Source of the DNA: DATLBY01 sp035526665
GTDB taxonomy: Bacteria > Acidobacteriota > Terriglobia > Bryobacterales > Bryobacteraceae
Direction: 5' to 3'
NCBI GenBank assembly: GCA_035526665.1
Contig: DATLBY010000125.1
Location: forward strand, 1-6,858
DNA length: 6,858 nucleotides
In this document: in pieces, positions 1 through 6,732 of the stretch
Numbering within the stretch: position 1 is the first letter of the stretch
Layout of the letters: the number at the start of each line of letters is the position of its first letter
The notes under the pieces: model-generated
Database searches by the model: none
Told to the model about the DNA's origin: nothing
The model's input: the letters and a program-made list of their open reading frames with translations, nothing else
Made by a program: the position numbers and the translations under genes

Positions 1-78
1 CACGTTAATCTCGGATAGAGCGCCGTGCGAGCCTCGAAACCGGCTGCGGCCGTTCGATTGGCCGAATGAGAAAGCCAT
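1..78 (-). CDS. tolR: TolR/ExbD-like biopolymer transport protein, N-terminal fragment cut by window edge
   Basis: Too short to stand out as an ORF, but reading the minus strand from an ATG at 78 gives 26 codons open to the edge, starting MAFSFGQSNG and ending ALSEINV. TolR/ExbD proteins begin with a short polar cytoplasmic tail ending in a (L)SEINVTPLVDV-type motif just before the single transmembrane helix, so this is the very start of such a protein. The proton-carrying Asp of that motif and the periplasmic domain lie outside the window. The start sits 3 nt after the tolQ stop, and the last tolQ codons (GAG GAC) supply a GAGG Shine-Dalgarno at 90-87, 8 nt from the ATG, so translation is probably coupled. 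TolR and ExbD cannot be told apart from the tail alone; TolR is favoured by the TolQ-like partner. Confidence 0.8.
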   Translation of the reverse strand, partial: MAFSFGQSNGRSRFRGSHGALSEINV

Positions 79-81
79 CCG

Positions 82-753
82 CTAGTCCTCGAACTTCTGT
101 TCGGTTAGATTTAGAAACTCGAGCGAAAAGTCCTCCATGCGTGTGCCGAACTCCTTAATACTATTGCCAAAGTAGTTGTAAAAGACGGCCGCGGGGATCG
201 CCGCCGCCAGGCCCATGGCCGTCGCGATCAGAGCCTCCGAGATTCCAGGAGCCACCGCGCGCAAACTCGCGCTGCCGGCCTGGCCCAGGGCACCGAATGC
301 GCCAATGATTCCCCAGACCGTTCCGAACAATCCGATGAACGGCGACACAGTAGCAGTCGTCGCCAGCCAGCTCATGTTCCGTTCCATTCGGGTGACCTCT
401 TCGCTGATTCCCAACTGCAGACTGCGCTCCAGCGCGAGCTTGTTGGTAAGAGTACCCCTCGCCTTCACCTGGCGGTCGACTTCGGCGTAGCCAAAATCGA
501 ACACCGTGACAAGCGGCGAGGCACGGAACTGCTCGCTTGCCAGCGCCACCGCGTCCAATCCGGCAGCTTTTCTAAACGCTCTCAGGAACTGCGAGTTCGC
601 CGTCCGCGCCTGGCGAAACCGGCTCCATTTGGAAAAGACGATTGCCCATGAGATCAAAGAAAAAAGTAAAAGGAAAGCCAGAGTTACCTTGGGAATCGGC
701 CCGGATCCGGCCACCGAATCCCAAACGCTAACTTGCAGCAGAAATGCGGTCAA
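82..753 (-). CDS. tolQ: TolQ-like MotA/TolQ/ExbB proton channel protein
   Basis: Inner-membrane proton channel subunit that, with TolR, turns proton-motive force into movement of the Tol-Pal envelope complex. The 223-residue protein is close to the usual TolQ length (about 230). It has a first helix at about residues 22-42, a cytoplasmic loop, a second helix at about 127-155 and a third at about 167-195. The family core is clear: SPFIGLFGTVWGII followed by APGISEALIATAMGLAAAIPA. T145 (GTVWG) and T178 (IATAMG) match the pore threonines of the family. The start is a TTG at 753; no in-frame ATG occurs before residue 123, and a strong GGAGGG at 770-765 lies 11 nt upstream. An in-frame CTG directly before it (756-754) is an alternative. 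An overlapping tolR start follows. ExbB of a TonB system is the other reading, but length and core motif favour TolQ. Confidence 0.9.
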   Translation of the reverse strand: MTAFLLQVSVWDSVAGSGPIPKVTLAFLLLFSLISWAIVFSKWSRFRQARTANSQFLRAFRKAAGLDAVALASEQFRASPLVTVFDFGYAEVDRQVKARGTLTNKLALERSLQLGISEEVTRMERNMSWLATTATVSPFIGLFGTVWGIIGAFGALGQAGSASLRAVAPGISEALIATAMGLAAAIPAAVFYNYFGNSIKEFGTRMEDFSLEFLNLTEQKFED

Positions 754-764
754 CAGTAGCAGTG

Positions 765-770
765 CCCTCC
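765..770 (-). promoter_or_regulatory. Shine-Dalgarno of tolQ, deciding the TTG start
   Basis: Read on the minus strand this is GGAGGG, a near-perfect ribosome binding site 11 nt before TTG 753 and 8 nt before CTG 756. Because no ATG exists near the N-terminus of the TolQ frame, this site is the main reason to accept a non-ATG start here. The frame stays open upstream only to a TAG at 780-778, so the start cannot lie much further away. Confidence 0.65.
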
Positions 771-779
771 AAAAACACT

Positions 780-785
780 ATCATA
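780..785 (-). promoter_or_regulatory. Possible -10 box for the tolQ-tolR transcript
   Basis: Minus-strand TATGAT, one base from TATAAT, placed about 10 nt before the tolQ Shine-Dalgarno, which would give a 5' leader of roughly 20 nt. I find no convincing -35 hexamer 16-18 nt upstream, so this rests on the -10 alone. Confidence 0.25.
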
Positions 786-903
786 GCGAAGCCGTTTCCG
801 GCCTGCCTCCAAAACATATCACGTCTCAAATGTTTCCCACAGGAATTCTGATGTCCGTTCCCGCTCTGAATGACGTCGATTCGGGTCAAAAAGTAAGAAG
901 ATT

Positions 904-909
904 TATAAT
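904..909 (+). promoter_or_regulatory. Perfect TATAAT -10 box before recN
   Basis: An exact TATAAT lies 7 nt before the family-consistent GTG start of recN. A transcript begun at the usual distance would start at about 916, at or beside the start codon, giving a leaderless or nearly leaderless message. No good -35 hexamer is visible at 16-18 nt spacing and there is no extended -10 TG. If recN starts instead at the upstream ATG 851, this hexamer is inside the coding region and may be chance. Confidence 0.35.
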
Positions 910-910
910 T

Positions 911-923
911 CGAGCAGTGCTCG
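911..923 (+). promoter_or_regulatory. 13-bp inverted repeat over the recN start, operator-like
   Basis: CGAGCA-G-TGCTCG is a perfect inverted repeat with 6-bp arms and a single central base, which is the G of the GTG start codon at 917. It begins one base after the TATAAT box, where a bound repressor would block transcription. recN is a classical SOS gene in several bacteria, so a LexA-type site is a natural guess, but the repeat does not match the E. coli CTG-N10-CAG or the Bacillus GAAC-N4-GTTC consensus. A repeat of this size can also occur by chance. Confidence 0.3.
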
Positions 924-2575
924 TTGAACTCATGGTGGAGAACTATGCCGTTATCGAGCGCATCCGCGTGCGTCTCCACCACGGATTGAATGTCCTTACC
1001 GGTGAGACCGGCAGCGGCAAATCCATTGTGGTGGATGCGCTCGGCATTTTGTTTGGCGGACGCGCCTCGGCCGACATGCTTCGCACCGGCTCCGACCGGG
1101 CTCGAATCGCGGGCATCTTTGAGCTTCCCCCTTCGGCAGCCGGCCTGCTCGAGGCCTCCGGTATCGAACCCGAGGACAATGAGCTGTTGATTGAAAGGGA
1201 GATTCTTGCCGGCGGCAAGTCGCGCGCGTTCATTGCCAACAGGCCGGTCACGGCGGCTCTGCTCCGCGAACTCGCCCCTTACCTCGGCGACATCCACGGC
1301 CAGCATGAGCAGCAGCAGCTCTTTTCAGCGCCCGCGCAGCTGGCTATGCTGGACAGTTTTGCCTCCACCCAGCCGCTTCTGGCCGAAGTAGGCGACATTT
1401 ACCGGCAGTGGAGAAACTGCACCCGCGAGCTCCAGGAAATCGACCTCGGCGAGCAGGAGAAGCTTCGAATGCTGGATCTCTGGAAGTTCCAGCGGCGGGA
1501 GATCGAAGAGGCAAAGCTGGCGCCGGGCGAAGACACGGAGTTGGAAAATGAACGCCGTATCCAGCAGAACGTGGCGAAGCTCACTGAGAGCGCCAACGCC
1601 GCTTATAACGCCCTCTACGACGATGAGTCCTCTGTCTTCGCTCAGCTGCGGGTCGCCACGCGCCGCCTGGAAGAGCTCTGCCGGATAGACGAGTCCCTAC
1701 GGCAGGCGCTGGAGACGCTGCCACCAGCCCAGATAGCGATTGACGAAGCATCCAGCTGCCTCCGCGATTACCTCGGCAAGCTGGAAACCGATCCCGAGCG
1801 TCTGGAAGAGATCGAGACACGTCTGGCCCTGATCGGCAAGCTGAAGCGAAAATACGGCGGCAATATCGAAGAGATTCTGACTTACCTGGAAGAAGCGAAG
1901 GCCAACATCAACGCTACCGAGTCCTCGGCCGACCGCCGCCAAGCATTGCAGAAACAACAGGTAGATCTGGCCGGTTCCTACAAGTCACTAGCCGCCAAAC
2001 TTACGGCACGGCGCAGCGACGCGGCGCGAAAACTTGAGAAGCGCGTTATGACTGAGCTCAAGTCGCTCGCGATGGAACGCACCATTTTTGAAGTACAAAT
2101 CAGCGAATCGGAGTGGTCGGCCACGGGTGCAAACGCGATCACGTTCCTGGTTTCCTCCAATGTCGGCGAGCAACCGCGTCCTTTGGACAAGGTGGCTTCG
2201 GGGGGCGAGCTCTCCCGCATTGCGCTCGCTCTCAAGACCTGCATCACGGAGCACGCGCTTCCCCGTACGCTCGTATTCGACGAAGTGGATGCCGGCATCG
2301 GCGGCGCGGCCGCTGAGATGGTGGGCCGGCGGCTCAAGCAACTGGCGGCAGCAAATCAGGTACTTTGCGTCACTCATCTGGCGCAGATCGCCGGATTCGG
2401 CGACCATCACTATCTGGTAGAGAAGCGGGAAGCGCGCGGCCGTACTGTGGCAACCATTGAAGAACTGAAGGGCGAGGCCCGCACCCGCGAGATCGGCCGC
2501 ATGCTGTCCGGCCAGCATCTAACGCCGGAAGCTCTCAAACATGCGGAACAGCTGATCCGTTCCAACAACAACTGA
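917..2575 (+). CDS. recN: DNA repair protein RecN
   Basis: SMC-like ATPase that acts in the cytosol at DNA double-strand breaks in recombinational repair. From GTG 917 the protein is 552 residues, matching the usual ~550, and begins like other RecN proteins (LVELMVENYAVIERI, then GLNVLTGETGSGKS). Walker A is GETGSGKS at 29-36; a long charged coiled-coil region spans roughly 155-365; the ABC signature SGGELSR is at 428-434; Walker B with DEVDAGIGG starts at D455, E456; a VTHLAQIA switch histidine follows. All ATPase motifs are intact. The reading frame is open far upstream to 506, but that part runs antisense through tolQ and is not RecN-like. ATG 851, preceded by AGGA at 841-844 with 6-nt spacing, is a real alternative start that would add 22 residues; GTG 917 fits the family's N-terminus better. 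Divergent from tolQ and followed after a short gap by the SDR gene. Confidence 0.95.
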   Translation: MLVELMVENYAVIERIRVRLHHGLNVLTGETGSGKSIVVDALGILFGGRASADMLRTGSDRARIAGIFELPPSAAGLLEASGIEPEDNELLIEREILAGGKSRAFIANRPVTAALLRELAPYLGDIHGQHEQQQLFSAPAQLAMLDSFASTQPLLAEVGDIYRQWRNCTRELQEIDLGEQEKLRMLDLWKFQRREIEEAKLAPGEDTELENERRIQQNVAKLTESANAAYNALYDDESSVFAQLRVATRRLEELCRIDESLRQALETLPPAQIAIDEASSCLRDYLGKLETDPERLEEIETRLALIGKLKRKYGGNIEEILTYLEEAKANINATESSADRRQALQKQQVDLAGSYKSLAAKLTARRSDAARKLEKRVMTELKSLAMERTIFEVQISESEWSATGANAITFLVSSNVGEQPRPLDKVASGGELSRIALALKTCITEHALPRTLVFDEVDAGIGGAAAEMVGRRLKQLAAANQVLCVTHLAQIAGFGDHHYLVEKREARGRTVATIEELKGEARTREIGRMLSGQHLTPEALKHAEQLIRSNNN

Positions 2576-2612
2576 TGCCACACACGACGGCTTGGCCGCA
2601 TAAGTGCCTCCG

Positions 2613-4076
2613 ATGCCGATCGCAATAGCAGGCGCGACCGGCTATATCGGTGGCAGGCTCGCGCCTAAACTGCTTGAGGCCGGCTATTCAATACGCTGCC
2701 TGGTCCGGTCCCCGCGAAAGCTGGAGGGCCGCGACTGGGCCTTGGACCCTCGGGTTGAGATCCGGAAAGCCGACCTTGAAGACAGCGTGTCACTTTCCGG
2801 AGATCTTGCCGGATGTGCCGCAGCCTTCTATCTTGTGCACTCGATGATCTCGGCGGAAGCCGAGTATGCTGAGCGCGACCTCCATCTGGCGCGTACTTTT
2901 GCGGATGCCGCCCGCCATGCCGGCGTGGCCCGCATCATTTACCTCGGCGGCCTGGGCGAGACCGGCCCCGATCTGAGCGAGCACCTGGCCTCTCGCCGCG
3001 ATGTCGAGGCCGCACTGGCCTCCACCGGCGTCCCAGTGACGGTTCTGCGGGCCGCCATGATCATTGGCTCCGGCTCAGCCTCGTTTGAGATTCTTCGCTA
3101 CCTGGTCCAGCGCTTGCCTGTCATGATCACTCCGAAGTGGGTGAGTACCCCCTGCCAGCCGATTGCCGTGGATAATGTGCTCGCCTACCTGTGCGGGGTC
3201 TTAGCCGCGCCGGAATCGATCGGGACGACTTTTGATATCGGCGGCCGGGGGATACTTCGCTACCGCGACATTCTCCGCATCATGACAGAGGAGCTCGGGC
3301 TCCCGCGGCGCTGGATTATCCCGGTGCCGGTTCTCACTCCCCGCCTGAGCTCGTACTGGATTCATCTGGTAACACCGCTGAGCAGCAGGATTGCAAGACC
3401 GCTGGCCGAAGGGCTGAAAAACGAAGTGGTCTGCCGCGAGGATCGCATTACGCGCATGATTCCTCAGAACCTGATGGATGTCCGCGAGGCGATTCATGCG
3501 GCTCTCAGTCAGGTGACAGCCCGTCTGGTCGAAACGAATTGGTCCATGGCCGGGCCCATGCCAGGGGATCCGGACTGGTCCGGCGGCGCTGTATTCCGTG
3601 ACGTGCGTGAAGTCGCAATCGACGCTCCCGCGTGGGCTGCATTTCGCGCCGTGTGCCGCGTCGGCGGCGCAAACGGCTGGTACGCCGGCTGGCTGTGGAG
3701 GATTCGCGGCTGGCTCGATCATCTGGCGGGCGGGCCCGGGCTGCGCCGCGGCCGGCGGGATCCCGATACTTTGCGGTATGGCGACGCGCTCGACTTCTGG
3801 CGCGTGGTCGGCTTGGATCGCGACCGGTACCTGTCGTTGCGTGCCGAAATGCGCTTACCCGGCGAAGCACTGCTGGATTTCCGCATTGAAGAATCCGGCG
3901 AGCGGCAGTGCACCTTGCTCCAGACCGCGCTGTTCGAACCGCGCGGATTGTCCGGTTTATGTTACTGGTACGCCGTTTTGCCATTCCATGGCATCGTGTT
4001 CCGGGGCATGCTGGCGGGTATTCAGCGCGATGCCATCCAGATAGCGGCGCTTGAGCGGACGGGTCAGTCCCAGTAG
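2613..4076 (+). CDS. YbjT-like SDR family NAD(P)-binding protein with C-terminal DUF2867 domain
   Basis: Atypical short-chain dehydrogenase/NmrA-like protein of 487 residues, similar in size and layout to E. coli YbjT (about 476). The N-terminal Rossmann fold opens with GATGYIGG at 7-14, whose three glycines bind the dinucleotide; a CLVRSPRKL segment at 29-37 fits the NADP-contact region; then come a family-typical FYLVHSM at about 72-78, IIYLGGLG, and VTVLRAAMIIGSGSASFEILRYLVQRLPVM. A linker leads to a DUF2867 region at about 325-473, ending in GLCYWYAVLPFHGIVFRGMLAGI, very like the YbjT end. A classical SDR YxxxK site is not evident, as in other NmrA-type members, so it may act as a sensor or reductase; the substrate is unknown. 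GTG 2604 in frame would add three residues; neither start has a clear Shine-Dalgarno, and the ATG places the glycine motif where relatives have it. It follows recN by about 37 nt and may be co-transcribed. Confidence 0.88.
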   Translation: MPIAIAGATGYIGGRLAPKLLEAGYSIRCLVRSPRKLEGRDWALDPRVEIRKADLEDSVSLSGDLAGCAAAFYLVHSMISAEAEYAERDLHLARTFADAARHAGVARIIYLGGLGETGPDLSEHLASRRDVEAALASTGVPVTVLRAAMIIGSGSASFEILRYLVQRLPVMITPKWVSTPCQPIAVDNVLAYLCGVLAAPESIGTTFDIGGRGILRYRDILRIMTEELGLPRRWIIPVPVLTPRLSSYWIHLVTPLSSRIARPLAEGLKNEVVCREDRITRMIPQNLMDVREAIHAALSQVTARLVETNWSMAGPMPGDPDWSGGAVFRDVREVAIDAPAWAAFRAVCRVGGANGWYAGWLWRIRGWLDHLAGGPGLRRGRRDPDTLRYGDALDFWRVVGLDRDRYLSLRAEMRLPGEALLDFRIEESGERQCTLLQTALFEPRGLSGLCYWYAVLPFHGIVFRGMLAGIQRDAIQIAALERTGQSQ

Positions 4077-4129
4077 CACGAAGCTTCCATCGTCCCTCGA
4101 ATTGGGATCTAACGTAACATAGCTCTGTG

Positions 4130-5776
4130 ATGTCGATCACGCGCCGTCTTCTGTTCCAGCAGGCTGCCGCGGCTGCCGCCGTGTCCACGCCGAGGCTTGG
4201 ACGGCATCGCAATCTCTTCAACGGCGATAGTTGCGTCTATTTTTACAACCCCGAGATCTTTCATCCCGAGGGTTTGCCGTACACAGCGAAAGCGGTCCAT
4301 CGTTACGTCGATCTGCTGGCGGACAATGGAGTGGACACGTTCCTGATCAACCCGAACGCTCAGGTAGCCTTCTACCCCAGCAAGAAGCTGCCGACCATTT
4401 TGGATGGCTACCGCCGGGGCGATCGCGATTTCTTTCGCGCACATGCTGTTTCCGCGAAGGTGCCGCCGGACAAGCTGGAGCTGTATCTGGACGACACCAC
4501 GAAGTTTTTCAACCTGTATCTCGACCTGGTAGAGGCGGGCGTAGACTGGCTGGCGGAGACTTCGAAAGCATGCCGTCGCCGGCGGATCGCTCCCTGGGTT
4601 TCGGTGCGTATGAATGACATGCATGGCGCCGGCAATCCGCAAAGCAACTTCAACTGTCCCCTGTTCAAACAATCGAAATACCGTCTTACCGGACGAACCA
4701 TGACCCCGGCGGGAGAGCCGTATTACTACTGGGCGGCTCTTAATTACGAGCTGCCGGAAGTGCGCAGCTATATGATGAGTCATGTCCGCGAATACGTGGA
4801 AGAGTACGATTTCGAAGGAATGGAACTGGACTGGCTGCGCAACCCGCAATGCTGCGAGCCGATAGCCGGTGCAAAGCAAATCCAGCTGATGAGCTCGTGG
4901 ATCCGCGAAATCCGCAAGTTGACAAAATCCCGTCACCGCGATTTTGTCTTGGGGCTGCGCCTCCCTGCCAACTTGGGATATATGAAGAGCATTGGGGTGG
5001 ATGTGCAGGCTCTGGCGCGGGAAGGCATCATCGATTTCGTAAACTTCAGTAACTTCTGGCAAACTTCCTGGGACATTCCGTACGACCGCCTGCGGCTGGA
5101 CCTCGGTGAAAATGTCGCCATTTATGGAGTTACGGAAGATGCGCCCAATTGGGTGGAAGGCTACTCGCCGGAGACGAAGGCGACAGGTCCGAGATACCTT
5201 TCGGCCGGTGTGGAACTGCTGCGCGGCAACGCGGCGAGCAAACTTTCGATGGGAGTAGACGGAATCGAGCAGTTCAACTTCTTTTGCACCGATCAACCGC
5301 GGATACCTGGAATGCGCGCTCAGTATTCCGGACTGCGGGATCTGGGGGATCTCTCGCGCCTGCGCGGCCAGAGTAAACACTACTGTCTCTCTACCGCGCG
5401 CGGGCACGTGTCCGACCTTTGGGAAACGCCCGCGCAATTGCCAGTGTCGTTGGAGCCCAAAACGTCGCGCGATTTTCAGCTTTCCATGTCGCGGGAGCCG
5501 GCAGGCCGCTCGTGCACCATTCAACTCGTGTTTGCAGATACCACCGCAATCCCGGAAATAGGCGTCCGTCTCAATGGCGGGTGGCCGGTGTTCCAGCGCA
5601 CTGCAACCCGTGATTTGCTATTCCGAAACGGACCGTACACGCAGCATGCTCCCGCGCACCAAGCCTTCAACTATCGCCTGGATCCCGCTGGGATTCGCGA
5701 GGGAATGAACAGTTTTACTCTGGTAATTACAACGGCGGCAGCTAGGCTCGTCAGCCTGGAAATTTCGATTACTTAG
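4130..5776 (+). CDS. Exported glycoside-hydrolase-like TIM-barrel protein, uncharacterised family
   Basis: A 548-residue protein without a function I can name for certain. It starts with a twin-arginine-type signal (SITRRLLFQQAAAAAA), suggesting folded export to the periplasm. The body looks like a TIM barrel: a substrate-facing strand WVSVRMNDMHG at about 156-166, then an EVRSYMMSHVREYVEEYDFEGMELDWLRNP run at about 210-239. This resembles the 'DGIELDFMR' strand of GH10-like/GHL-type glycosidase-related families, where the acidic pair (here E232, D234) is a catalytic candidate. Later segments FVNFSNFWQ and GVDGIEQFNFF fit further barrel strands. From about residue 440 the chain becomes beta-rich (FQLSMS..., IQLVFA, VRLNGGWPVF, MNSFTLVITT, LVSLEISI), like a carbohydrate-binding sandwich. 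GTG 4127 is an alternative start one codon earlier; no clear Shine-Dalgarno. Its stop lies 19 nt before the amidohydrolase, so the two are likely one operon. Function is inferred from fold-like motifs only. Confidence 0.8.
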   Translation: MSITRRLLFQQAAAAAAVSTPRLGRHRNLFNGDSCVYFYNPEIFHPEGLPYTAKAVHRYVDLLADNGVDTFLINPNAQVAFYPSKKLPTILDGYRRGDRDFFRAHAVSAKVPPDKLELYLDDTTKFFNLYLDLVEAGVDWLAETSKACRRRRIAPWVSVRMNDMHGAGNPQSNFNCPLFKQSKYRLTGRTMTPAGEPYYYWAALNYELPEVRSYMMSHVREYVEEYDFEGMELDWLRNPQCCEPIAGAKQIQLMSSWIREIRKLTKSRHRDFVLGLRLPANLGYMKSIGVDVQALAREGIIDFVNFSNFWQTSWDIPYDRLRLDLGENVAIYGVTEDAPNWVEGYSPETKATGPRYLSAGVELLRGNAASKLSMGVDGIEQFNFFCTDQPRIPGMRAQYSGLRDLGDLSRLRGQSKHYCLSTARGHVSDLWETPAQLPVSLEPKTSRDFQLSMSREPAGRSCTIQLVFADTTAIPEIGVRLNGGWPVFQRTATRDLLFRNGPYTQHAPAHQAFNYRLDPAGIREGMNSFTLVITTAAARLVSLEISIT

Positions 5777-5780
5777 GAAA

Positions 5781-5787
5781 AGGCGGA
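5781..5787 (+). promoter_or_regulatory. Shine-Dalgarno of the amidohydrolase gene
   Basis: AGGCGGA, one base from AGGAGGA, lies 8 nt before ATG 5796 and within the 19-nt gap after the preceding stop. It is the best ribosome binding site among the plus-strand genes and fixes this start. Confidence 0.55.
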
Positions 5788-5795
5788 TCTTATCA

Positions 5796-6680
5796 ATGAA
5801 CGCATATGTAGGCTTATTGCTGCTGTTTGTGGCGGCTGGGTGGGGCCAGATTCCCAAACTGGTGGATGTGCACGTCCATCACAATGGCGAAGTGGCATTC
5901 CTGAACCAACTGGTTGGCCGGCTGGAGAAGCACAACGGGACGGCGTTTCTTCTAGTGAAACCTGAACATCTCAAGCAGGTGACTGATTTTATGAGCGCGC
6001 ATCCAGGCCGGATCGTCGGCTTCGGCGATGTCGCGCTGGACGACCCGAAAGTCCTGGACCAGATCGATCTATTTCACCGGGCCGGTTTCCGCGGCCTGGG
6101 GGAAATCAGCCGCACACGGAAACCCTACGACGACCCGAGCTATACCCCAATCTACGATCGGGCATCAAAATACGGGATGATGCTGCTGTTCCACACCGGG
6201 ATTGTGAACCGTGGCCATCCGGAGGTGGCGGAGGACGTCAGTGTGGACCGTCTGCGCGTGACGCTCCTCGACAACATTGCGCGGCGCTATCCGGCGACCA
6301 CCATCATTGTGGCGCACCTCGGCAATCCGGATTACGCCTGGGCTGGAGAGATGGGGCGCTGGAATCCCAATATGTTTTTTGACGTCTCTGGCTCGACCCT
6401 GATTAAGAAGCAGGAGGATCCGACGTTCTTCAAATCGATCTTCTGGTGGAGTAGTGTGGCCAGTCCACACACGCCGAAAGGCCAAGGCAGCGCCTTTGAA
6501 AAGATCGTGTTCGGCTCAGACGTCTTTGGAGGCGAACTGGAAGAGTTCGATCGCTCGCTGGAACGGTACCAGCGCATGCTGAACGCTTGCGGCGTTTCAA
6601 AAGAAGCCCAAGCCAATATCTTCGGCGGAACCATGTCCCGCATCCTTGGGAAAGAATCGACTCCCGTCCGGAATAAGTGA
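5796..6680 (+). CDS. Secreted metal-dependent amidohydrolase (Amidohydro_2 family)
   Basis: A 294-residue TIM-barrel hydrolase of the amidohydrolase superfamily, type 2, which includes decarboxylases and lactone hydrolases acting on small carbonyl compounds. Residues 1 to about 18 form a short hydrophobic Sec-type signal (LLLLFVAAGWGQ), so it probably works outside the cytoplasm; the n-region lacks a positive charge, so cleavage is uncertain. The metal-site ligands appear in order: H26 and H28 in VDVHVHHNG, E103 in GLGEIS, H133 in LLFHTG, H174 in IIVAHLG and D242 in VFGSDVFGG. The C-terminal family motif is NIFGGTMSRILG, with Thr where most relatives have Asn (GGNA). Length is typical. It follows the TIM-barrel gene by 19 nt with its own Shine-Dalgarno, and ends in tandem in-frame stops TGA TGA (6678-6683). 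The substrate cannot be told; the neighbour suggests a shared extracytoplasmic compound. Confidence 0.88.
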   Translation: MNAYVGLLLLFVAAGWGQIPKLVDVHVHHNGEVAFLNQLVGRLEKHNGTAFLLVKPEHLKQVTDFMSAHPGRIVGFGDVALDDPKVLDQIDLFHRAGFRGLGEISRTRKPYDDPSYTPIYDRASKYGMMLLFHTGIVNRGHPEVAEDVSVDRLRVTLLDNIARRYPATTIIVAHLGNPDYAWAGEMGRWNPNMFFDVSGSTLIKKQEDPTFFKSIFWWSSVASPHTPKGQGSAFEKIVFGSDVFGGELEEFDRSLERYQRMLNACGVSKEAQANIFGGTMSRILGKESTPVRNK

Positions 6681-6732
6681 TGAAATGCGGGTGGCGGAAG
6701 GAAGCTACACAAGTGAGATAAGGCCGCCAAAA

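Noticed and set aside
506..916. Upstream extension of the recN frame, open from 506
   Set aside because: It runs antisense through the well-supported tolQ gene to 753, has no RecN-like sequence, and the family N-terminus begins at 917 (or at most at ATG 851).
771..916. Classical SOS boxes (CTG-N10-CAG or GAAC-N4-GTTC) in the recN upstream region
   Set aside because: Neither consensus is present; only the different CGAGCA/TGCTCG dyad is seen.
4057..4071. Small hairpin GGAC/GTCC at the end of the SDR gene as a terminator
   Set aside because: Only 4 bp, lies within the last codons and has no T-tract after it.
4077..4129. Promoter for the TIM-barrel gene (TAACAT at 4115-4120)
   Set aside because: Only four of six bases match the -10 and no -35 is found at a workable spacing; not strong enough to list.
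3505..4221. Minus-strand open frame opposite the SDR C-terminus and the following gap
   Set aside because: Extremely Arg-rich, low-complexity product without motifs; overlaps the conserved DUF2867 region.
4109..5524. Long minus-strand open frame (471 codons) opposite the TIM-barrel gene
   Set aside because: No recognisable domain, Arg/His/Gln-rich composition typical of antisense frames in GC-rich genes, and the plus-strand protein has a signal peptide and barrel-like motifs.
6332..6730. Minus-strand open frame opposite the amidohydrolase 3' end
   Set aside because: It covers the conserved metal-binding Asp region of the amidohydrolase antisense, has no recognisable motif, and the frame stays open rightwards only by composition.
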